DNA from: Cyanobacteria bacterium UBA11153
GTDB lineage: Bacteria; Cyanobacteriota; Cyanobacteriia; Cyanobacteriales; Coleofasciculaceae
Assembly (NCBI GenBank): GCA_003511885.1
Contig: DOIX01000137.1
Span: 1 to 21,447 of the forward strand
Reading direction: 5' to 3'
DNA: 21,447 nt
The number at the start of each line of letters is the position of its first letter. The first letter of the stretch is position 1. This document shows, piece by piece, positions 6,902 through 13,053 of the stretch. The translations under genes and the position numbers were made by a program. The notes below the pieces were generated by a model, which did no database searches, had not been told where the DNA came from, and saw only the letters and a program-made list of their open reading frames with translations.

Positions 6902-8545
6902 ATGGAATTCAACTACACCTACCAAGGCAACACCGCCGTCAACCAAAACGGCGCAAACACCCAAATGTCATTCTCCCCCGACATCAAGCGCCCTCCCACA
7001 TATTTTATCGGCGAATTACGCCAAAATGTCGCCTTTCGCGAAGCAATCAGCGCCCTCCATGATGTCGTAATTTCTGATTTAAGATACCAACCCAAAGACA
7101 AAACCGCGTACAAAGAATGGCGTGCCCAACAAGAAGAAATTGACTGGCAACTCGTCGCCTCCCAACGGGTAGAATTAGCTGCAAAAATTAAACCATTACA
7201 AGATGAATTAAATCAATTAAATCAGAATAGTTACCAACGATTAGCCCCCTATTACAAAGCTAGATCTGAATTCCAAAACTACGTTTGGCAAAAACAACTG
7301 GATTTCTATTTTGTTTTCGATCCGGTAATTACTGTCCATCCCGATGAGGTATTTTTTGAGTGTTTCAGTGTCGATGAATCTAGTTATGGGCGATTGGGTG
7401 CAAGTTATGAAGTATTTAAAAATATTAATGAATTCGCTTGCGGTACGACTAATGTAGATTATTCGGCTGCTCTTTACGATGAATTTCAGAAAATACGCAG
7501 CTATAAAACTACCCAATTTCAAGTGGATCCTTCGGGATTTGAAGTCCAAACAACTAATGAGGAAGCTTATAAAGAAGTTAAAATAGATTTACCGGATAGT
7601 TGGGTAAGAGGTTTCCTCCAAGTTAGTTCGGCTATGTCTTTACCTGCGACGCAGTTTGACTTGCATCCGATGGATATTCATAATATTTGTTTTGTCCTGC
7701 GGCGGCATAAAGAAAAAAAGGGTCCCCGGAGTATGCGCTATCATTTGAAACCGGGGAAACCAGTCCGGATATTATTCGATCCTTGGGGGACGGAAGTTAT
7801 TTGTTCTCGTTCCATTTATACTGGTTCCCAAGAACAAGAAATTAGGGTTTGGGGCAGGCGGAGAATTCATATTTTGGAACGGTTAATCCCGGTAGCGAAA
7901 AAGTTTACGGTTCATTTATTGGGGACGGGAATGCCATCATTTTATGTGGCTGATTTAGGGGATATGTCTTTTACTTTAGGATTATCGGGATGGACGGCTA
8001 ATGATTGGTCACAATCTGGTAATTTTGATTTAATGGCTCCTCGTGCCGATGTGGATGAATGGACGCAGAAACTAATTTTTGATGCTTTGCGAGAAAATTG
8101 GTTGGAAAGTCCAGATAGTTTAGCCCAACGTTTGAATTTAAGTCGGACAGCGGTATTGGGGGCTTTGGGGGCTTATACTCAAGCTGGTAAGGCAATTTAC
8201 GACTTGAACAAGCATGTTTATCGGGTGCGAGAATTGAGTCGGGAACCTTTACCAATGGAAAGGTTACGGTTTGCTAATGAAAGGGAAGAAAAGGCAAATC
8301 GGTTATTGGGTAAGAATGGCGTACAGGTAACTGATGTTACTACTGATACCACAGGCGCAATTGCTCTACAAGGTTCGGTTTACGATCCATATATTACTTA
8401 TAATCCATCCTTGACGGTTGATGCTGATGAGCGTATCATTCAAGCTACCTGTACCTGTAATTGGCATCAGCAAAATAAATTATATAAGGGACCTTGCGAG
8501 CATATTTTAGCCCTGCGAATGCAGTTTGCTCGTCAATCTCAGTAA
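6902..8545 (+). CDS. winged-helix plus SWIM zinc-finger protein (retron type XIII WHSWIM component candidate)
   Basis: A 547-residue protein. Residues 60-130 are charged and helical. Residues 130-375 are mixed strands of no family I recognise. Residues 385-445 form a winged helix-turn-helix (LIFDALRENW, then SPDSLAQRLNLSRTAVLGAL and a wing at IYDLNKHVYRV). The C-terminus is a SWIM zinc finger with CxC...CxH ligands C517, C519, C532 and H534. SWIM fingers bind nucleic acid or partner proteins. The WH-SWIM pairing with a WGR/ARM solenoid protein and an RT matches the type XIII retron set as I remember it. The ATG lies just downstream of a dispersed repeat with no good ribosome site, so expression may depend on a new promoter or translation signal. 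A palindromic repeat follows the stop. Confidence 0.8.
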   Translation: MEFNYTYQGNTAVNQNGANTQMSFSPDIKRPPTYFIGELRQNVAFREAISALHDVVISDLRYQPKDKTAYKEWRAQQEEIDWQLVASQRVELAAKIKPLQDELNQLNQNSYQRLAPYYKARSEFQNYVWQKQLDFYFVFDPVITVHPDEVFFECFSVDESSYGRLGASYEVFKNINEFACGTTNVDYSAALYDEFQKIRSYKTTQFQVDPSGFEVQTTNEEAYKEVKIDLPDSWVRGFLQVSSAMSLPATQFDLHPMDIHNICFVLRRHKEKKGPRSMRYHLKPGKPVRILFDPWGTEVICSRSIYTGSQEQEIRVWGRRRIHILERLIPVAKKFTVHLLGTGMPSFYVADLGDMSFTLGLSGWTANDWSQSGNFDLMAPRADVDEWTQKLIFDALRENWLESPDSLAQRLNLSRTAVLGALGAYTQAGKAIYDLNKHVYRVRELSREPLPMERLRFANEREEKANRLLGKNGVQVTDVTTDTTGAIALQGSVYDPYITYNPSLTVDADERIIQATCTCNWHQQNKLYKGPCEHILALRMQFARQSQ

Positions 8546-8562
8546 ATTGAGTCATAAATTCC

Positions 8563-8603
8563 AGAAACCGGGTTTCTTCAAGAAACTCAGAAACCCAGTT
8601 TCT
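8563..8603. terminator. paired AGAAACC-GGTTTCT palindromes, possible terminator
   Basis: AGAAACCGGGTTTCT (8563-8577) is a 15-base palindrome, and AGAAACCCAGTTTCT (8589-8603) is a second imperfect one, starting 17 bases after the WH-SWIM stop codon. Such palindromes are widespread between cyanobacterial genes. There is no strong T-run, so termination is uncertain. Confidence 0.45.
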
Positions 8604-8824
8604 ATTCTTTACTTCATAAACGCAGCACTTCGCTATCGTACCCTTCGCCTCATCCCCTGGCAAAAGCCTCTCCCCATCAGAAGGAGAAGCGTCAGGAAAG
8701 GAAAATAGCGATACAGAAGCACTCCTATAGCATCGCAAAACTTAACTTTTATCTTTTATCTTTTGCCTTTCCTCAGCCTCTAATATTACCCACTCCCTCT
8801 TTAGGAATTTCTTGACACTTTCAG
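8604..8824. other. gene-free spacer, no recognisable gene
   Basis: This stretch holds low-complexity pieces such as ACTTTTATCTTTTATCTTTTGCC (8743-8765, quoted as one region) and a purine-rich segment around 8680-8700. Reading frames here do not resemble proteins I know. A -35-like TTGACA lies at 8811-8816 just before the structured region, so a promoter for the following RNA candidate could lie here, but no convincing -10 box was seen. Confidence 0.3.
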
Positions 8825-8899
8825 CAATGACAAGCTAAAATTTCAAAAGAATGTCTAATGAAACATTCTGGCACAGTGAAAGCAATACGCTTGTCATTG
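8825..8899 (+). other. stem-loop preceding the msr-msd candidate
   Basis: CAATGACAAGC (8825-8835) and GCTTGTCATTG (8889-8899) form a perfect 11-bp stem. It encloses a second stem, AGAATGT (8848-8854) with ACATTCT (8863-8869). The left arm shares the 14-mer AATGACAAGCTAAA with 12881-12894 upstream of the RT gene. It could be part of the retron RNA, its leader or an independent element. Confidence 0.45.
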
Positions 8900-8906
8900 T
8901 AAATCA

Positions 8907-9156
8907 ATTACGCGCAGCGGTATTCGTTGGTAAACAGCCTTGCAATTCGGATGGTGGATCGCCATTCATGCGCATAGCCAAAGCACGCATCACTAGCCTG
9001 CTCTTTACTGTGCCTACCCCACTACTACCTGGTATTCCGGTTGGACTTTCTTAAAGTGAATAAACCAGGTAGTAGTGGGGTAGGCTGGAGTTGAGCAATC
9101 TAGTCCAGAGGGGTTTACGAAGGGGCAACCAACGAATAGCTGTGCGTTATTTTTTT
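8907..9156 (+). ncRNA. candidate retron msr-msd RNA (nested inverted-repeat structure)
   Basis: The outer arms at 8907-8931 and 9128-9150 pair along about 23 bases, with the run TATTCGTTGGT/ACCAACGAATA perfect, and would be a1 and a2. After the left arm comes ACAGCC (AGC at 8936-8938, a possible branching guanosine). Two small hairpins follow: GGATGG/CCATTC (8949-8971 region) and ATGCG/CGCAT (8969-8990 region). A 22-bp perfect stem has arms at 9012-9033 and 9064-9085, and its 30-base loop contains ACTTT/AAAGT. A T-run follows the right arm (9150-9156). This order matches retron RNA: a1, msr hairpins, long msd stem, a2. It lies 361 bases after the WH-SWIM gene but 3.9 kb before the RT gene. 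A MITE-like palindromic element is the main alternative. Confidence 0.45.
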
Positions 9157-9184
9157 ATTCTAATTTTTAGATATTTATTTGATT

Positions 9185-9225
9185 ACTAATGACTAATGAC
9201 TAATGGCGAATGGCTAATGGCTAAT
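9185..9225. repeat. tandem heptamer repeat (ACTAATG/GCTAATG type)
   Basis: About six degenerate copies of the heptamer (ACTAATG ACTAATG, then GCGAATG and GCTAATG) lie here. The motif recurs near 19326 and, inverted, at 20130-20210. This is the cyanobacterial short-tandem-repeat style and has no known product. Confidence 0.75.
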
Positions 9226-9288
9226 AAGCTGCGAAGCTTTTAATTTGTATATCCCCACACTACACCCCATACCCTTTCTCACAAATTT

Positions 9289-9330
9289 AATATCCAATTT
9301 AGATGCGCCGCAGCTTATGATATCCAATTG
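9289..9330 (+). repeat. dispersed CAGCTTAT-type element, copy 2
   Basis: TATCCAATTTAGATGCGCCG followed by CAGCTTATGATATCCAATTG. The TATCCAATT sequence occurs at both ends, giving the element a short internal direct repeat. It is the fullest of the copies listed in this window. Confidence 0.5.
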
Positions 9331-9355
9331 ATTAACTATAATAAAATCTGTCGCT

Positions 9356-9415
9356 GGGCGGGTTTTGATTCTTGACATATCTATAATTTGCCATAACTTG
9401 TCGCTAAACCCGCCC
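9356..9415. repeat. inverted repeat GGGCGGGTTT / AAACCCGCCC
   Basis: GGGCGGGTTT (9356-9365) and AAACCCGCCC (9406-9415) are perfect inverse copies 40 bases apart. Each is preceded by TGTCGCT in the same direction. It lies about 90 bases before the exported solenoid gene. A regulatory or mobile-element origin is possible, but nothing decides between them. Confidence 0.5.
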
Positions 9416-9501
9416 CTAAAAATGTCTTTATACTACTGATAACTTGCAAGTCGCTATAACTCCATTCCCAAAATAACTTTTTTACTTCATCCCTATTCTA
9501 T

Positions 9502-11862
9502 ATGTCATTAAAAAATAACCCATTACCTTCATTAATTACTTTATTAATTCTCCTGGCAGCCAATCCTGTGTGGGCTACTAGGCAGCCTCATACCAAGTTC
9601 CATTCAAACGCAGTAGATAGCCCCGATAAAAAGGACAACGGAGAAAAAATACTATGTATGAACGCAACTTCCTCCAACTCTCAATTCATCAGTCAGAATC
9701 CAAATCAATCCTCTTTCCATAACCAATCTTTTTCAGACTCCATTACTAATATCAAAACCTATTCCGGAGGATCCAGACTTAGCAGAAATATAGGCAATAT
9801 TCTTACTTCCCCATTTCACAAGCAGCGCTGGGGGGGTGAAAACTGTGGCAAAAAACAAGTATCCTTGGCAAAAAAATATCCTGCCCAGTATTCTGCTCCA
9901 TCTTATCCCCACCCCAACTCCAAAATCTGGGAAATTAGAGCAACTGAATTTACCTTATCCCAAAACAATGAAAATCAAAAAAACTTTATCTTTTATCGAT
10001 ATCGAATTGATGATTCATCTCTTGGGCGGTATTCAATTGTTTCAGATCCAGAAATAGAAATTCCCATTGAATTTACAGATCCCAGACAAATATCAGCCCA
10101 ACTATTAGCAAAAACAGCACTCAATTATGCCAGAATTAGACAAACAGACGTAGCAGAAGAGATATTCTCAAAAGCAATATCCTTAGTTCAAACAATTAAA
10201 GTTGATGACAGTAAAACGTGGGCTTTGCGAGATATTGCCATTAATTTAGCCAAAGTAGGTAAACTGTCAGATGCCTTAAAACTAGTCGAAAGTTTCACCT
10301 TTCCTCCTAACTTCGATCTCTCCTGGTTATTGGGTGAAATGGCGGTGGCGTTGACAGAAGAAAGAGACTTGTCAGAGGTATTGGAAGTCGTGGCAAAAAT
10401 ACCAGATACTTCTCAAAAAAATAGCGTATTAAACCAAATTGCTTACCAATTAACAGAAGCAGAGAAATTATCCGAAGCTTTATCGGTAGTAAAACTGCTC
10501 GAATCTAACTCAGATGGACTGCAAGGAATTGCAGATAAGTATGCCGATATGGGACAATTTGCCCAAGCGCTGCAAATCGCCGAAATGATTCAAGCTAGAG
10601 ATAGCAAAGCTAGGGCATTAAGTAATATCGCCATCAGCTATGGAGAAGCAGGAAAATTTACTGATGCTTTGCAAATAGCACAGAAGATTGAGGATGGCTA
10701 TTTCAAAGACTTGGCATTAGGTAGTATTGCGGTTTATTTAGCAGAAGCTGGAAGACTGTCAGATAGTTTGCAACTAATGGCAACTCTGGACGAGTATTCA
10801 CAAAAAATAACTCTAGTGGACATCACGGTTAGATTGGCAGAATCCGGACAATTCCCAGAAGCTTTACCCATCGATGACATAGTTAGAGATTCTGATGAAA
10901 AAGGCGCTCTCTTAGCCACTGTTGCTGGTAAATTAGCCAGGAGAGGCAAGTTAGAAGATGCCAGAAAAATTGCCCAAACTATTGAGTATAAATATTTTCA
11001 ATGTGTCGCCTTAGCTGAAGTGGCAATTTATTACAATAGAAATGAAAAAAAGGAATTAGCCAAAGATATTTTAGCCCAAGGATTAGAGATTGCCGAAACA
11101 ATCAGCACTGCTAAACAAAAATCAGAAGCTTTGAGTTTAATTGCGGCTAAATATACAGAAACTGGAGCAGGAGAGTTAGGGAAATCTATTTTCGCCCGCT
11201 CCCTAGAGATTGCTCAGAATATTTCCGATCCTCAAGAGAAAGAATCATCATTATTTTTGATAATCAGCAGATTGACGGAAGTGGGTGCAGTTTCAGAAGC
11301 ATTGGGGATTGCTAATCGCTTTAAAGATGAGGTGAAACAGTTAGCAATTTCTCAGATAGCTTTTAAATTAATCGAAATAAAGGATTACAGTCAAGCCTTA
11401 GACTTGGTGAGTAATCCAGAGACGGAGCATCTCAAACGAGAGGTAATGATTCAGATTGGTTACAATCTATTGAATTCAGATGATGAGAGAAAATTCGATC
11501 GACTGTTAGAATTGGCTGGCACTTTAGAGAATGATGTGTTTAAAGAGTGGGGATTAGCGAATATTGCGGTAGAATTAGCTATAGCAGGAGAGAGGAATCG
11601 CGGCTTGGAGATAGTCCAAACTCTCTCGAATCAGGAAATGAAAGGCTCGGCGTTACTGAAAATTGCTGAAAGTTATCGTAAAACAGGAGAAAATGAGCGA
11701 GTGCCTGGAATATTGACAGAAGTTTTGGAGCTAGTTGAATCGACACTAAGAATAACAGAAATTAGCGAAAAATCAGCAGCAAAAGCTGAGATAATGGGAA
11801 AAATTGCCGTCCAGTTTGCTGCCGCCGGAGAAATGAAAAAAAGTCAGGAACTTTTGCACTAG
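9502..11862 (+). CDS. exported TPR-like alpha-solenoid repeat protein
   Basis: This 786-residue protein begins with a signal peptide: a Lys, then a hydrophobic core SLITLLILLA and likely cleavage after VWA (residue 25). Residues 26-190 are low in order and rich in Ser, Asn and Gln. From about residue 195 to the end it is a solenoid of roughly 31-38-residue helical repeats with a consensus like ALxxIAxxLAEAGxxxxALxxAxxI, TPR-like, for example starting near residues 240, 310, 370 and 410. No enzyme motif is visible. It is likely a periplasmic scaffold; its partner is unknown. The end is abrupt, and out-of-frame coding-like sequence follows, so the C-terminus may be frameshifted. It stands alone between the candidate retron RNA and rnc and is not part of any retron set I know. 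Confidence 0.7.
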   Translation: MSLKNNPLPSLITLLILLAANPVWATRQPHTKFHSNAVDSPDKKDNGEKILCMNATSSNSQFISQNPNQSSFHNQSFSDSITNIKTYSGGSRLSRNIGNILTSPFHKQRWGGENCGKKQVSLAKKYPAQYSAPSYPHPNSKIWEIRATEFTLSQNNENQKNFIFYRYRIDDSSLGRYSIVSDPEIEIPIEFTDPRQISAQLLAKTALNYARIRQTDVAEEIFSKAISLVQTIKVDDSKTWALRDIAINLAKVGKLSDALKLVESFTFPPNFDLSWLLGEMAVALTEERDLSEVLEVVAKIPDTSQKNSVLNQIAYQLTEAEKLSEALSVVKLLESNSDGLQGIADKYADMGQFAQALQIAEMIQARDSKARALSNIAISYGEAGKFTDALQIAQKIEDGYFKDLALGSIAVYLAEAGRLSDSLQLMATLDEYSQKITLVDITVRLAESGQFPEALPIDDIVRDSDEKGALLATVAGKLARRGKLEDARKIAQTIEYKYFQCVALAEVAIYYNRNEKKELAKDILAQGLEIAETISTAKQKSEALSLIAAKYTETGAGELGKSIFARSLEIAQNISDPQEKESSLFLIISRLTEVGAVSEALGIANRFKDEVKQLAISQIAFKLIEIKDYSQALDLVSNPETEHLKREVMIQIGYNLLNSDDERKFDRLLELAGTLENDVFKEWGLANIAVELAIAGERNRGLEIVQTLSNQEMKGSALLKIAESYRKTGENERVPGILTEVLELVESTLRITEISEKSAAKAEIMGKIAVQFAAAGEMKKSQELLH

Positions 11863-11881
11863 CTAAAACTCTTTTAGAGCC

Positions 11882-11980
11882 TTCTGCTCAAATGGCAGTA
11901 AAACAATTTATGGTTTGTTCAATTGGCTTAAAGCATTAGGATTGACGCTGACAGTTGTGGTTGATGAAGATGCTCGATAG
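11882..11980 (+). pseudogene. relic resembling the end of an XRE-type addiction-module antidote
   Basis: The frame ending at the TAG at 11978-11980 reads GSKTIYGLFNWLKALGLTLT then VVVDEDAR. It resembles the C-terminus of HigA/XRE-type antitoxins, where a conserved kALGLxLtVv segment ends the helix-turn-helix protein. Neither the recognition helix nor a start codon is present. The frame opens only at 11867 after a stop. No toxin gene is visible nearby. The match is short, so this call is tentative. Confidence 0.35.
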
Positions 11981-12109
11981 CCAATCGAAAATATAGCCAA
12001 GGCTTCTGAAGTAAAAGTATAGTGAAAATTGGGTAAATTGGGGGCAATCGCAAATTATCCTAAATGAAGGATGAAGTATTTCTCATCGCCTGAAATCAAC
12101 TCTATCCTG

Positions 12110-12142
12110 AGATACCCGACTTATTAAAGAAGTCGGGTATCT
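12110..12142. terminator. AGATACCCGACTT palindrome, terminator-like
   Basis: AGATACCCGACTT (12110-12122) pairs perfectly with AAGTCGGGTATCT (12130-12142) around a 7-base loop. The 13-bp stem is followed by A-rich rather than T-rich sequence. Similar palindromes are scattered in cyanobacterial genomes. It lies between the solenoid gene and rnc and could insulate the two. Confidence 0.5.
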
Positions 12143-12169
12143 GAAAACAAAAAAACAGTCAAAACAAAA

Positions 12170-12856
12170 ATGCACAAACTCCTAGAATTTCGCAACGAAA
12201 AGCTCCTGAGACAAGCCCTAACCCACCGTTCCTACGTCAACGAAAATCCTGAACTTGGTGGAGATAATAACGAAAGATTAGAATTCTTAGGTGATGCTTT
12301 GCTAACTTTTTTAAGTGGTGAATATCTCTATCAGCGTTATCCCCAAATGGAAGAAGATGAAATGACGAGGAGGCGTTCCGCATTAGTAGACGAAAAACAA
12401 CTAGCTAGATTTGGTACAGAGATAGGTGTAGATTTAAAAATGCGCTTAGGTAAAGGCGCAATCAGAGAAGGAGGTTTCACTAATCCTAACTTGATTAGTA
12501 GCACCTTTGAAGCAGTTGTTGGTGCTTACTATCTCGACAACAATTCCGATATTAATTTACTCCGCCCTCATCTCCACGCACTATTTAATTCCGTACCTGA
12601 TAATATTGTGGTATCTCGCTCTGATGTGGACGCGAAAAATCGATTTCAACAATGGGTACTAGCAAATACAGGCAAAACTCCCCCGAAATATGTCACAATT
12701 CAATCCGGAGGATCTTCTCACGCCCCAGAATTTCTAGCAAGAGTATTCGTGGGGGATAAAGAATACGGAGAAGGCAGGGGGCATAGCAAAAAAGAGGCAG
12801 AGAAACTTGCCGCTGTTGATGCCCTAGCCAAACTGAAAAAATCCGGGCTAGAGTAG
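12170..12856 (+). CDS. rnc: ribonuclease III
   Basis: A 228-residue RNase III of normal length and domain order. The catalytic domain carries the signature NERLEFLGDA (E35, E38, D42, equivalent to E38, E41 and D45 of E. coli) and STFEAVVGAY with E114 (E. coli E117). The position three residues before this Glu, Asp114 in E. coli, is Ser111 here. A double-stranded-RNA-binding domain spans residues 155-226 and ends with the GxGxSKKEAEKLAAxxAL helix. The enzyme cuts double-stranded RNA in rRNA maturation and in structured RNAs. No clear ribosome site precedes ATG 12170. Cyanobacteria often carry more than one RNase III homologue, so this need not be the only one. It sits next to the retron RT gene, which may be chance. 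Confidence 0.93.
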   Translation: MHKLLEFRNEKLLRQALTHRSYVNENPELGGDNNERLEFLGDALLTFLSGEYLYQRYPQMEEDEMTRRRSALVDEKQLARFGTEIGVDLKMRLGKGAIREGGFTNPNLISSTFEAVVGAYYLDNNSDINLLRPHLHALFNSVPDNIVVSRSDVDAKNRFQQWVLANTGKTPPKYVTIQSGGSSHAPEFLARVFVGDKEYGEGRGHSKKEAEKLAAVDALAKLKKSGLE

Positions 12857-12873
12857 AGATGCCAAAAAAGAAA

Positions 12874-13014
12874 AATGGGGAATGACAAGCTAAAGCGCAG
12901 CTAAATTGGATATTTACTCTTACCTCTTACCTCATCAGAGTCATCACTATCCAAGGGGAGATGATCCCACAGCTTATTAATTAAACCTCGATTAAAAATC
13001 AACCATTCCCCATT
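12874..13014 (+). other. inverted-repeat region upstream of the RT gene (alternative retron RNA candidate)
   Basis: AATGGGGAATG (12874-12884) and CATTCCCCATT (13004-13014) form a perfect 11-bp stem. It encloses TTGGATA (12906-12912) facing TATCCAA (12948-12954). It ends 39 bases before the RT start, where retron RNAs usually sit. However, the right arm belongs to the CCCATTC repeat array and the inner parts to dispersed CAGCTTAT-type elements (12881-12923 inverted, 12948-12985 direct), so the fold may be coincidental. Confidence 0.3.
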
Positions 13015-13050
13015 CCCTATTCCCCATTTCCCATTCCCCATTTCCCATTC
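13003..13050. repeat. tandem heptamer repeat (CCCATTC type)
   Basis: Six to seven degenerate copies of CCCATTC/CCCTATT fill the space directly before the RT start codon (13054). They leave no room for a purine-rich ribosome site, so translation initiation there is likely unusual or inefficient. Confidence 0.8.
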
Positions 13051-13053
13051 CTT

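Noticed and set aside
211..8545. WGR/SWIM genes as a MoxR-VWA cluster (YehI/YehQ type)
   Set aside because: No MoxR ATPase or VWA gene is present, and the WH-SWIM plus RT combination fits a retron set better. It stays the main alternative if the RT link fails.
8445..8738. 97-codon minus-strand open frame
   Set aside because: It overlaps the end of the WH-SWIM gene, including its zinc-binding codons, and crosses palindromic repeats. It is a shadow of both.
8851..9054. 67-codon open frame over the msr-msd candidate
   Set aside because: It runs through the hairpins and half of the 22-bp inverted repeat, has no ribosome site and resembles no protein family I know. The structure explains the sequence better.
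9185..13050. heptamer arrays as CRISPR repeats
   Set aside because: Units are 7 bases, degenerate and without spacers. No CRISPR array was found.
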